From Nitriliruptoraceae bacterium (GTDB lineage: Bacteria > Actinomycetota > Nitriliruptoria > Nitriliruptorales > Nitriliruptoraceae), in the NCBI GenBank assembly GCA_003565155.1, contig PXDB01000035.1, forward strand, positions 17,452-81,451: DNA of 64,000 nucleotides, given 5' to 3'. Positions 1 through 8,863 of the stretch are shown here, piece after piece. The notes beneath the pieces were generated by a model. That model made no database searches. It was not told the DNA's origin and worked only from the letters and a program-made list of their open reading frames with translations. The translations under genes were made by a program, and so were the position numbers. The stretch's first letter is position 1. Each line of letters starts with the position of its first letter.

Positions 1-204
1 CTGCTGGGCGAGGGCGAAGCTGCCGACCTCGGCTGCCCCCTCGCCGACCACGCCGACACGGACCACACCGTCGCCGTCGAACAGCAGCGGCATCGTCACC
101 GCCAGCACGATGACCGCGAGGATCACACCGTTGGAGATGAGGAAGGCGCGGCTGCGCAGGCGCTCGGTGAACTCACGGCTGGTGACGAGCCACGTGCCGC
201 TCAT
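1..204 (-). CDS. ABC-2 type transporter permease (NatB-like), N-terminal part only, runs off the window edge
   Basis: Reverse-strand reading MSGTWLVTSREFTERLRSRAFLISNGVILAVMLAVTMPLLFDGDGVVRVGVVGE; ATGA overlap with the upstream ABC ATPase; same N-terminal style (REVMDRLRSKTF) as the NatB-like permease at 10530-11759. Confidence 0.75.
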   Translation of the reverse strand, partial: MSGTWLVTSREFTERLRSRAFLISNGVILAVIVLAVTMPLLFDGDGVVRVGVVGEGAAEVGSFALAQQ

Positions 205-1124
205 GCCGCACCTCCCGTCATCCCGGCCTGGTGGGTGGTGACGGCCTCGCGGTACAGCTCGGCGAGGGTGGGTCGCACGGCGGCGAAGTGCCGTACGGCA
301 CCCGCTGCCTGGGCAGCGGCCATGACCGCCTGGTCGTCGGTACCTGCGTCGAGGAGGAGCTCCACACCGGTGGCGTCACGTGCCTGCACCCGGGTGCCGG
401 GAACGCGCTCCGCCCACCGGGTGGGGTCGGGGCCCTCCACCTCGACGCGGAGCAGGCGCCGGCCGTTGGTAGAGCGCAGCTGCTCGACCTCGCCGGCTGC
501 GACCAGCTTGCCGGCGTCGATGATCGCCACGGCGTCGCACAGCCGCTCCACCAGCTCCAGCTGGTGGCTGGAGAAGACGACCGGCACGCCCGCAGCGGCG
601 CGCTCGATGAGGACCTCGCTGAGGGCGTCGACCCCGACGGGGTCCAGGCCAGAGAAGGGTTCGTCGAGGATGAGCAGCCGCGGGCGGTGGACCAGTGCCG
701 CGGCGAGCTGGGCGCGTTGCTGGTTGCCGAGGGAGAGGTTCTCCAGTGGCTCGTCCGCCCGGTCGGCCAGCCCGAAGCGTTCGAGCAGCTCGGTCGCACG
801 GCTGCGGGCGGTGGCCTTGTCGAGTCGGTGCAGGCGACCGAGGTAGACCAGCTGCCGGAGCACCGGGGTCTTGGGGTAGAGGCCGCGTTCCTCCGGCATG
901 TAGCCGAAGGTGACGCGCACCTCGCTGTCGATCGGGCGGCCGTCGAAGCGCACCTCGCCGGCGTCGGGGGTGTCCAGGCCCATCACGATCCGCATCGTGG
1001 TGGTCTTGCCGGCGCCGTTCGAGCCGACGAAGCCGAAGACCTGGCCCTCCTCCACGCGGAAGGAGAGCTGGTCGAGGGCCGTCAGCGTGCCGAAGCGGCG
1101 GGTCACCTGGTGGATGTCGAGCAT
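201..1124 (-). CDS. ABC transporter ATP-binding protein (NatA-like)
   Basis: MLDIHQVTRRFGTLTALDQ..., Walker A GSNGAGKTT, signature LSLGNQQR, Walker B LLILDEP; internal ATG at 1124 used rather than the longer ORF. Confidence 0.93.
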   Translation of the reverse strand: MLDIHQVTRRFGTLTALDQLSFRVEEGQVFGFVGSNGAGKTTTMRIVMGLDTPDAGEVRFDGRPIDSEVRVTFGYMPEERGLYPKTPVLRQLVYLGRLHRLDKATARSRATELLERFGLADRADEPLENLSLGNQQRAQLAAALVHRPRLLILDEPFSGLDPVGVDALSEVLIERAAAGVPVVFSSHQLELVERLCDAVAIIDAGKLVAAGEVEQLRSTNGRRLLRVEVEGPDPTRWAERVPGTRVQARDATGVELLLDAGTDDQAVMAAAQAAGAVRHFAAVRPTLAELYREAVTTHQAGMTGGAA

Positions 1125-1164
1125 GGTCGTGCGCTCCCTCCGGGTCGTCGGTCTCGCTCCGGCG

Positions 1165-2265
1165 CTACGGGCGAGCGCGGTGTGCTCGCCGCCGACGACC
1201 GAATAGCACGGCGAGCCCCGCTGACACCACTGCTCCCACGGGCACGACCATGTTCCCCCAGCGCATCGGCAGCGAACGGGCGCCGTCGGGCCACAGCTCC
1301 GCGCCGGGCTCCGCGAAGGGCAGCAGCTCCTCGATCGCAGAGACCTCCGCGCCGGCGGCCTGCAGCTGGGCCAGCAGCTCCCGTCCGACGTGGGCGATCT
1401 CGTCGCGGCCGGCAGCGGAGTGGCCCTCGATGCTGGCCCTGGCCTCGCCCGACCGCAGCATCCTCGACAGCAGCCAGACCCAGATCGGCTCCGGGAGGAG
1501 CTCCAGGGCACGGAAGGAACGGGGCGCGGGTGGCAGTCCGAGGTCCTTGCGCAGCCCGCGGAAGCCCTGCTGCATCGCGCGCAGCGAGAGCAGCTGCAGG
1601 TCCCGGGTGCGGGCGAGCCGCTCCATGTCGATGCCGGCCGCGCACACCGCCGGGCCGAGGGCCAGGATCGTGACGCAGGCGTGGTACTTCAGCCAGTTCT
1701 CCATGTCGCTGCGCAGGTCCACGTCGTAGCCCCGCATGCTGGACAGCACCTCGGCGACCTCGCGGGTGCGCGGCCGGATGGCGCCGTCCACCTCGCCGAT
1801 CGGCAGGGTGTAGGGGTGGTCCTCATCGACGGGCACGATGCGGACGACGTCGCCGTCGCGGTGGCCGCCCGGGAGGGGGAAGCCCAGCAGCACCCGCTCC
1901 GGCCCGAGGGCCTCGACCAGGGGACCGGCGCCCTCGGCGTTGTTCATCATGAACAGCACGGTGGGGCTGTGCCGGTTGGACGCCAGCACCGGCAGGATCG
2001 GCGCGAGGTGGTTGTGCCGCAGCACGACCAGGATGAGGTCGTAGCGGTCCTCGGGGCGCAGTGCCTCCACCGCGGGGACGTGGGCGGTCTCCTGCTGGCC
2101 CGTCTCCTCGTCCTCGAGCACGATGCCGCGGCCCTTGATCTGGGCGAGCCGCTCACCGCGGGCGAGGATCGCGACGTCATGGCCGGCCTCGTGCAGACGG
2201 GCGGCCAGCAGGCTGCCGAGGGGGCCGGCGCCGTAGACGAGGATGCGTCGGGTCGGGGTGGTCAT
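1165..2265 (-). CDS. 2-dehydropantoate 2-reductase family (ApbA/PanE-like) protein
   Basis: MTTPTRRILVYGAGPLGSLLAARLHEAGHDVAILARGERL: N-terminal Rossmann GxGxxG and the ketopantoate reductase pattern; ATG at 2265. Confidence 0.8.
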   Translation of the reverse strand: MTTPTRRILVYGAGPLGSLLAARLHEAGHDVAILARGERLAQIKGRGIVLEDEETGQQETAHVPAVEALRPEDRYDLILVVLRHNHLAPILPVLASNRHSPTVLFMMNNAEGAGPLVEALGPERVLLGFPLPGGHRDGDVVRIVPVDEDHPYTLPIGEVDGAIRPRTREVAEVLSSMRGYDVDLRSDMENWLKYHACVTILALGPAVCAAGIDMERLARTRDLQLLSLRAMQQGFRGLRKDLGLPPAPRSFRALELLPEPIWVWLLSRMLRSGEARASIEGHSAAGRDEIAHVGRELLAQLQAAGAEVSAIEELLPFAEPGAELWPDGARSLPMRWGNMVVPVGAVVSAGLAVLFGRRRRAHRARP

Positions 2266-2480
2266 CGGGTCTCCTTGCGCATGGGTGTCGAGGTGGCGGT
2301 GCACCGACGTCGAGGTCATGGCTCATCGACGTCGAGGTGGCGCCCACCGTCGCACGGACGGCTTTCGTCCCGCTTTCCGTCCGCTGAGGGCATGGCGTGG
2401 GCAGCCTGCCTCGCGTCGGCGGGTCCGCCGGCCGGCGGAGCGGCGGCCGGGATACGGCCGCCGCCCCAGGCAGGGCCCCG

Positions 2481-4289
2481 TCACGGCTCCCAGCGGAACC
2501 GCCACACCGCGAGCACCGCACCGACCACGGCCCACGCCGCGACCACCGCCATCTCGCGCACCGCCCACGCGCCGTCGAGGAACGCCGCCCGGGTCGCGTC
2601 GATCACCGGGGCCAGCGGCAGCCAGCCGACGATCTCGGTCACGAGCTCCGGGAGCACCTCGGCCAGGGGGAACACCCCGGACAGGAACACCAGCGGCATG
2701 AACGTGGCCAGGGCGATGCCCGGCACCGCGTCCGCGTCGGGGACCAGCGAGGCCACCGCCAGCCCGAGCGCGCCGAGGCACACCGTGCCGAGCGCCAGGG
2801 TGACCACCAGCGGCAGCCAGCCCGCCGCGACGGGGGTGACGTCGTGGACCGTCCAGCCGAGCAGCAGCACGATGGCCACCGTCAGCGTCACGATCCAGAA
2901 GGTCGACACGATCCGGCCGGCGAGGTAGGCCCAGGCCGGCAGGGGCGTGCCCCTCAGCCGTTTGAGCAGGCCCTGGTCCCGGGCGCCGGCCACCGTCTCC
3001 GGCATGGTCACGTAGGCGATCAACGCCAGCCCGAACACCGGCATCCCCGTGGTCATCCACACCGAGAAGGCGAAGCCGTCCACCTCGGGGTCGCCGATCA
3101 CCAGCGGGAGCAGCACCACGAACAGCGCCGGGAACCCCAGGACGAAGAAGGCGTAGATCGGCTCACGCCACACGGAGCGGTTGGCGTGGCGGAGCTGTCC
3201 CCACACCATCCCGAGTGCGCTGGGCCCACCGAAGCGCAGCACGCTCCGGGACCCGGTCGGGTAGGTCCCGACCGCACCAGCGTCGCGTCCACCGGCGCGC
3301 TGGACTCGCCGGCCGGCAGCGACCGCCCGTTCCTGCCCGAGGTACCGGGTGGCGAGCAGCCCACCGAGCACCGCCCACGCGGCCAGCACCGCCAGGTTCG
3401 TCCAGGCGATGCCGGTGCCCGTCACGTCCAGGGCCAGGGGCAGCGCCAGCGCCTCGACGGCGTGGCGTAACGGGAAGACCAGTCCCGTGACCTCCGCCCA
3501 CCGTGGCAGGTCGCCGTCGAAGGCGAACACCTCGGAGACGAAGCTCAGCAGCACGACCGCGCCCATGCTCGCGCTCAGCACCGCCTGGCTCGAGCGGGCA
3601 ACCGAGGCGGTCGCGAACCCCAGCGCCGCGAAGGTGGCGATGACCACCAGCAACGCCAGCAGCAGCGCCGGGAGGCGGACGGCGTCGAGCTCCAGACCGT
3701 AGGCCAGCACCCCGACGGCCAGCATCAGCGCGGTCCCGAGCACCGCGATCCAGGCGGCCGCGCCGGCGCGGCCGGCGAGGTGGGCCCACATCGGCAGCGG
3801 GGTGCCACGCAGCCGCTTGAGCATCCCCTGCTCGGCCGTGACGGCCACACCGAAGGCGAGCATCACGAACGCGGCCATCGCCACGGCGAACACCGCCGCA
3901 CCGGGCACCAGGCGCTGGATGGCCGGGTCAGCGGCGCCATCGGTGAGTGGGCTCGCACCCACCACCAGGCCCGACATCACCAGGAACAGCACCGGCAGCA
4001 CCAGGCTGACCAGCAGCGAGGCGGGCGTGCGCACCGCCTCACGGGAGGCGTGGACGACCTGGCCGACGAACAGCGGCCAGGGACCCGGCCGCCGACCCGG
4101 GGGCTGGTCACCCCCGCCACGATCGTCGCGTCCGGCGTCGCCTCGGGTGCTGGTGCGGCGGCCGTCCCGGACCTCCTCACGGCTGCCAGCGCGCTCGCCA
4201 CGGTCCTGCTGGTCGCGGGCATCGTCCTCGGCGACCGCCGTTGGGGGTTCCGGGGTCGCCCCTCCCAGCACGTCAGCCACGGTCCTCAC
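2481..4289 (-). CDS. ABC-2 type transporter permease, two permease modules fused in one chain (602 aa)
   Basis: Two homologous halves each carrying (M/L)LKRLRGTPLP(M/A)WA(H/Y)LAGR; next to and overlapping an ABC ATPase. Confidence 0.88.
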   Translation of the reverse strand: MRTVADVLGGATPEPPTAVAEDDARDQQDRGERAGSREEVRDGRRTSTRGDAGRDDRGGGDQPPGRRPGPWPLFVGQVVHASREAVRTPASLLVSLVLPVLFLVMSGLVVGASPLTDGAADPAIQRLVPGAAVFAVAMAAFVMLAFGVAVTAEQGMLKRLRGTPLPMWAHLAGRAGAAAWIAVLGTALMLAVGVLAYGLELDAVRLPALLLALLVVIATFAALGFATASVARSSQAVLSASMGAVVLLSFVSEVFAFDGDLPRWAEVTGLVFPLRHAVEALALPLALDVTGTGIAWTNLAVLAAWAVLGGLLATRYLGQERAVAAGRRVQRAGGRDAGAVGTYPTGSRSVLRFGGPSALGMVWGQLRHANRSVWREPIYAFFVLGFPALFVVLLPLVIGDPEVDGFAFSVWMTTGMPVFGLALIAYVTMPETVAGARDQGLLKRLRGTPLPAWAYLAGRIVSTFWIVTLTVAIVLLLGWTVHDVTPVAAGWLPLVVTLALGTVCLGALGLAVASLVPDADAVPGIALATFMPLVFLSGVFPLAEVLPELVTEIVGWLPLAPVIDATRAAFLDGAWAVREMAVVAAWAVVGAVLAVWRFRWEP

Positions 4290-5187
4290 CCGCCCCGATG
4301 AGCTCCAGGTAGGTGTCCTCGAAGCTCCCGCGCTGGAGGGCGAGGCCGTCCAGTTCCACCTCCCGGGTGGCGGCCCACCCGGTCACCGCGTGCAGGTCCG
4401 CGGTCAGCGACAGCGAGCGGATCACGACCCGCTGGTCCTCGAGGGCCACCTCGCCCGCCAGCGGCGGCAGGTCGACCTCCTCGAGCCCCGCGGGCAGCAG
4501 GAAGCTGAGCACCGAGCGGCCCGCCGAGGTGCGTGCGGCCAGCTCCTCCGGTGTACCGAGCGCCACCAGCTCACCCCGCGCGACCACCGCCACCCGGTCG
4601 GCGAGGCGGTACGCCTCCTCCATGTAGTGGGTGGTCAGGATCACCGTCTTGCCGACCTCGCACAGCCCGGCGACCACGTCCCAGGCCTGCCGGCGGGCCG
4701 AGGGGTCGAAGCCGGTGGTGGGCTCGTCGAGGTAGAGCAGCTCCGGGTCGCCGATCAACCCCAGCGCCAGGTCCACCCGACGTCGTTGGCCACCGGAGAG
4801 CGTCTTGGTCCGCTCGTTCGCCTTGGGCGTCAGCCCGACCAGCTCGATCACCTCGTCCACCGCGCGGGGACGCGGGTAGAAGCCGGCGTACAGCGACACC
4901 AGTTCACGCACGGTGAAGCGCTCGTCGATGCCGGCCTCCTGGAGCACGATGCCGATCCGCTCACGGAAGGCCCGGCCACCCGTCTCCGGGTCGAACCCCA
5001 GCACCTCGACGCGCCCGCTGGTGCGGGTCCGGTGACCCTCCAGGATCTCCACCGTCGAGGTCTTGCCCGCGCCGTTGGGCCCCACGACGGCGAAGACCTC
5101 CCCCTCCTCGACGGTCAGGCTGAGTCCCCTCACCGCGTGGTTGTCCCCGTACCGCTTGTGCAGATCCTCCACAACAACGATGCTCAC
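4273..5187 (-). CDS. ABC transporter ATP-binding protein (multidrug/DrrA-like)
   Basis: MSIVVVEDLHKRYGDNHAVRGLSL, Walker A GPNGAGKTS, LSGGQRRR, LLYLDEPTTGFDP. Confidence 0.93.
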   Translation of the reverse strand: MSIVVVEDLHKRYGDNHAVRGLSLTVEEGEVFAVVGPNGAGKTSTVEILEGHRTRTSGRVEVLGFDPETGGRAFRERIGIVLQEAGIDERFTVRELVSLYAGFYPRPRAVDEVIELVGLTPKANERTKTLSGGQRRRVDLALGLIGDPELLYLDEPTTGFDPSARRQAWDVVAGLCEVGKTVILTTHYMEEAYRLADRVAVVARGELVALGTPEELAARTSAGRSVLSFLLPAGLEEVDLPPLAGEVALEDQRVVIRSLSLTADLHAVTGWAATREVELDGLALQRGSFEDTYLELIGAGEDRG

Positions 5188-5451
5188 GCCCGTCGCTCCT
5201 GTGTCAGGCGTGTCGGCGCAGCGCCCCCCGTCGACGAGTGCGTGCGCTCGGACTGGGGTCGGGCCGCGCTCACACGCGGACGATGTCCTCCTCCAGGACG
5301 CTGGCGCAGGTCACTGCACCGCTCAAGGGCCGCAGGTCCCGTGCGGGCGGGACCAGGCTCGGACGCCGTGCGGCGGCTGGGCGCGCACCGCCGGATCGCA
5401 CCGGTGCTGTGCGGTTCCCGCATCGGTGCAGGGCCGCGTCGGCTGTCCGTG

Positions 5452-7986
5452 CTACTCGCTGTACAGCGCCTCGAGCACGTCGAGGTTGGCCGCGCGCCGG
5501 GCAGGCAGCACGCCGGCCACGAGCCCAGCGAGCGCGGCGAGCGCCACCCCGACCACGATCTGGGTCCACGGGATCACGAGCGAGGTGATGTTGAGCTGTT
5601 CGATGCGCACGAACACCGCGCCGACCGGCATCCCCAACGCGAGCCCGAGCCCCGCCCCGATCAGCGCCACGCTGATCGCCTCGGTGCGCACCATGCGACG
5701 CACCTGCCCCCGGGTCATCCCCACCGCCCGCAACAGCCCGATCTCGCGCGTGCGCTCGACCACGCTGAGCGCCAGCGTGTTCACGATCCCGAGCAGCGCC
5801 ACCAGCACGCTCAGCGCCAGCAGCGCGAGCACCACGCCGACCAGCTGGTCGAGCTGGGCAGCCAGGCCCTCCGCGAAACCCGCCTGGTCGAGCACCAGCA
5901 CCTGCGGGTAGGCGACGAGCACGGATCCCAGTGCATCGAAGGTCGTGGCGGCGTCCGCGTCGGCGCCGAACCGCACGTAGACGTTGAACGCCGACGACAC
6001 CGACCCGCCTGCGTCCTCCCACGCCGCAGTGTCGAGGAACCCGCTCACGTCGATCCCGCCGCCGTCGAACACCGCGGTGATCGGGAAGGTCGCCTCGCCG
6101 CCAGGCACGGTGGCTGCAACCTCGGCGCCGGCGACGAGGTCGAGGTCGCTGGCCACGGACTCGCTGACCGCCAGGCCGCCCGCGGTCAGGCCCTCCAGGT
6201 CACCGTCGGCGACATCGAGGTCGAAGACGGCAGGCACGGCTGCGGCATCCATGACTGCGAGGGTGATCGTCCGTTCGCCCACCTCCAGCTGCCCGACAGC
6301 AGCAGGCGCCACCACCTCGACGCCGTCCACCTCGGCAACCGCGTCCAGTGCTGTGGGCGGCACACCTGCCAGGGTGCCGGCCTGCACGATCGCGTCGGCG
6401 CGGAAGCTGCGCTCGATGGTCTCGCTGACGGTGCCCTGGAGGGAGGCCGCGAAGATCGACACGAAGCTGACCAGCGCGAGGCCGATCATCAGTGCCGAGG
6501 CGGTCGCGGCGGTGCGGCGCGGGTTGCGGGTGGCGTTGGCCCGGGCGAGCTCGCCGCTGACGCCGAGCGCCGCGCTCGGCCCGCCCAGCAGCCGTGCCAG
6601 GGGGCGCACGATCAGCGCCGACATGGCGGCGACACCGAGGAACAGCGCGACCGCGCCCACCCCGAGGATCGTCGGTCCGGCGTCACCCAGCAGCGTCGCT
6701 GTCAGCGCCACCACGCCGGCCACCAGCAGCAGCGCGCCGAGCACGTTGCGGATCCACCCACGCCCCGAGGGTGCGGCGACGGCGACCTCGCTCAGGGCGG
6801 CCACCGGCGGGATCGACACCGCCCGACGTGCCGGCACGAGCGCGGCAAGCAGCGTGATCACGGCACCGACGGCGATCGCCACCCCGACCGTCCGCGGCAG
6901 GACGACGAGCTGGTCCCCAGGCAGCTCGATGCCGATGGTGCCGAGGACCGCCTGCAGCCCGCGGGCGACCAGCAGGCCGAACCCTGCGCCGAGCGCCCCT
7001 CCCACGGCGCCGACCAGGGCGGCCTCGCCGAGCACCGACCCGAACAGTTGCCCTCTGCTGGCCCCCACCGCTCGCAGCAGCGCCAGCTCCCGCAGCCGGC
7101 CCGCCAGCACGATGGTGAAGGTGTTGAAGATCAGGAAGCTGCCGACCAGCAGCGCGACCGCGGCGAACACCAGCAGCGCGATCGAGAACACCTCCACGAA
7201 GGGACCGAAGGCCTCCTGCTGCTCCGCCACCACCTCGGCGGCGGTCTGGACACGGAAGCCCTCGCCGAGCTCCGCACGGACCGCATCGAGCAGCGCCGCC
7301 TCCCCGACGCCCGGCGCAGCCATCGCGTAGGCGGCGGTCAGTTCCCCGTCGGTGCCGAGCCGCGCCAGCGCGGTCTCGCGGTCCAGCACCACCACGGACG
7401 CGCCGGCGAGGTTGTCGAGCTCTCCGAGGCCGAAGATGCCGACCACCTCGGGACGTTCCACCGGCCCGTCGAGCACGAGTCCAACGTCGTCGCCGATATC
7501 CCAGCCCTGGGCGCGTGCCGTGCCGGCATCGATGGCGATCTCGCCGGCCGTGTCTGGCCACCGCCCGGTGCGCAGCTCTGCAGGGTCCAACTCCTCGTGC
7601 ACGAAGGCGCTGTAGCCGAGCGTCGGCGGCCCGAACTGCCCCGTCGGCTCGCCGTCGTCGCCGATCACGATGGCGACGCCCTCCACCTCGCCGTCGACGA
7701 GCGCGATCTCCTCCAGCGCGTCCAGCCGGTCGACGACCTCGGGTGGGAAGCTGGCCGGCTCCGCGGCGGTGGGACCGGGCCCCGGCCCGTCCTCCGGCTC
7801 CTCGGCGCGGATGACCACGTCGGCGGAGCCCACGATGGAGGTGAACAGGCGGTCGAACCCCTGCTGGAGGGTGTCACCGAAGGTCAGGGCGCCGGCGACG
7901 AAGCCGGTCCCGATGATGACGGCCAGCGCGGTCATGACGAAGCGGGCCTTGGCGGCCAGCAGGCCCTTCCACGTCAGGGTCCACAT
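5452..7986 (-). CDS. ABC transporter permease, FtsX/MacB-like (844 aa)
   Basis: Two FtsX-like TM modules (FAAVALLVGSFLIFNTFTIVLAGRLRELALLRAVGASRGQ; LLGIVNTLALSVVERTREIGLLRAVGMTRGQVRRMV). Confidence 0.92.
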   Translation of the reverse strand: MWTLTWKGLLAAKARFVMTALAVIIGTGFVAGALTFGDTLQQGFDRLFTSIVGSADVVIRAEEPEDGPGPGPTAAEPASFPPEVVDRLDALEEIALVDGEVEGVAIVIGDDGEPTGQFGPPTLGYSAFVHEELDPAELRTGRWPDTAGEIAIDAGTARAQGWDIGDDVGLVLDGPVERPEVVGIFGLGELDNLAGASVVVLDRETALARLGTDGELTAAYAMAAPGVGEAALLDAVRAELGEGFRVQTAAEVVAEQQEAFGPFVEVFSIALLVFAAVALLVGSFLIFNTFTIVLAGRLRELALLRAVGASRGQLFGSVLGEAALVGAVGGALGAGFGLLVARGLQAVLGTIGIELPGDQLVVLPRTVGVAIAVGAVITLLAALVPARRAVSIPPVAALSEVAVAAPSGRGWIRNVLGALLLVAGVVALTATLLGDAGPTILGVGAVALFLGVAAMSALIVRPLARLLGGPSAALGVSGELARANATRNPRRTAATASALMIGLALVSFVSIFAASLQGTVSETIERSFRADAIVQAGTLAGVPPTALDAVAEVDGVEVVAPAAVGQLEVGERTITLAVMDAAAVPAVFDLDVADGDLEGLTAGGLAVSESVASDLDLVAGAEVAATVPGGEATFPITAVFDGGGIDVSGFLDTAAWEDAGGSVSSAFNVYVRFGADADAATTFDALGSVLVAYPQVLVLDQAGFAEGLAAQLDQLVGVVLALLALSVLVALLGIVNTLALSVVERTREIGLLRAVGMTRGQVRRMVRTEAISVALIGAGLGLALGMPVGAVFVRIEQLNITSLVIPWTQIVVGVALAALAGLVAGVLPARRAANLDVLEALYSE

Positions 7987-7992
7987 CGCGGG

Positions 7993-8748
7993 TCAGTGCT
8001 CCAGCGCGCGGATGCGGTCCAGCACGCCGTCCACCGTCGGCGCGGTGAGTTCGTCCACGACCCGGCCGTCCGCCAGGAACCACACCCGGTCGGCCGTCGC
8101 CGCGGCGACGGGGTCGTGGGTGACGGTGACGATCGTCTGGGAGAGCTCGTCGACGCTGGTGCGCAGCAGCGCGAGGAGCTCCTGCCCGCTGGTGCGGTCG
8201 AGGTTGCCGGTGGGCTCGTCGCCGAAGACCAGCTGCGGTTGCGTCACCAGCGCGCGGGCGACCGCGACCCGCTGCTGCTGCCCGCCGGACAGCTCCGCCG
8301 GTCGGTGGCCGAGCCGGTCGCCGAGCCCCAGGGCGCCGACGATCGCGTCGAACCAGGCCGCGTCGGGGTCGCGTCGGCCGAGCTTGCGCGGCAGGACGAT
8401 GTTCTCCCGAGCCGTGAGCGTCGGCACCAGGTTGAAGGCCTGGAACACGAACCCGACCTGCTCCCGCCGCAGCTCGGTGAGCGCCTTGTCCTTCAGGGTG
8501 GACAGGTCCGTGCCGCCGATCCGCACGGTGCCGCTCGTGGGACGGTCCAGACCCGCGAGGCAGTGCAGCAGGGTGGACTTGCCGGAGCCGCTCGGGCCCA
8601 TGACCGCCGTGTAGCTGCCGCTGGGGATCGTGAGGCTGATCCCGTCGACCGCGCGGACCTCGGCCTGACCCTCGCCGTAGACCTTGGTGAGCTCGACCGT
8701 CTCGGCGGCGGGCGGCCGCGCTCGGGTCGCTGGTTCCGGGACTGACAC
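7993..8748 (-). CDS. ABC transporter ATP-binding protein (LolD/MacB ATPase-like)
   Basis: VELTKVYGEGQAEVRAVDGISLTIPSGSYTAVMGPSGSGKSTLLHCLAGLDRPTSG, LSGGQQQRVAVARAL, VFGDEPTGNLD; GTG start at 8748. Confidence 0.92.
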   Translation of the reverse strand: MSVPEPATRARPPAAETVELTKVYGEGQAEVRAVDGISLTIPSGSYTAVMGPSGSGKSTLLHCLAGLDRPTSGTVRIGGTDLSTLKDKALTELRREQVGFVFQAFNLVPTLTARENIVLPRKLGRRDPDAAWFDAIVGALGLGDRLGHRPAELSGGQQQRVAVARALVTQPQLVFGDEPTGNLDRTSGQELLALLRTSVDELSQTIVTVTHDPVAAATADRVWFLADGRVVDELTAPTVDGVLDRIRALEH

Positions 8749-8863
8749 GGCCGCACCTCCGGCTGCTGCCGTGGTCGCGGCGACCCGGCTCGGCCGGTCC
8801 AGTCTTGCAGACCCCCGTACCGACGCCGATCGACAGGGCGCTCCGGGCACGGCGGGTGGGAGC

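Noticed and set aside
231-1673. 480-aa plus-strand ORF
   Set aside because: Antisense to the ABC ATPase and PanE-like gene; composition is the mirror of real codons.
1390-2928. 512-aa plus-strand ORF
   Set aside because: Antisense to the reductase and ABC-2 permease; His/Gln-rich shadow translation.
5184-5423. 79-aa minus-strand ORF upstream of the DrrA-like ATPase
   Set aside because: Arg/Pro/Ser-rich composition with no motif; likely spurious.
3802-8745. 1647-aa plus-strand ORF
   Set aside because: Antisense to well-supported ABC transporter genes; an open frame arising from high GC, with no recognisable motifs.
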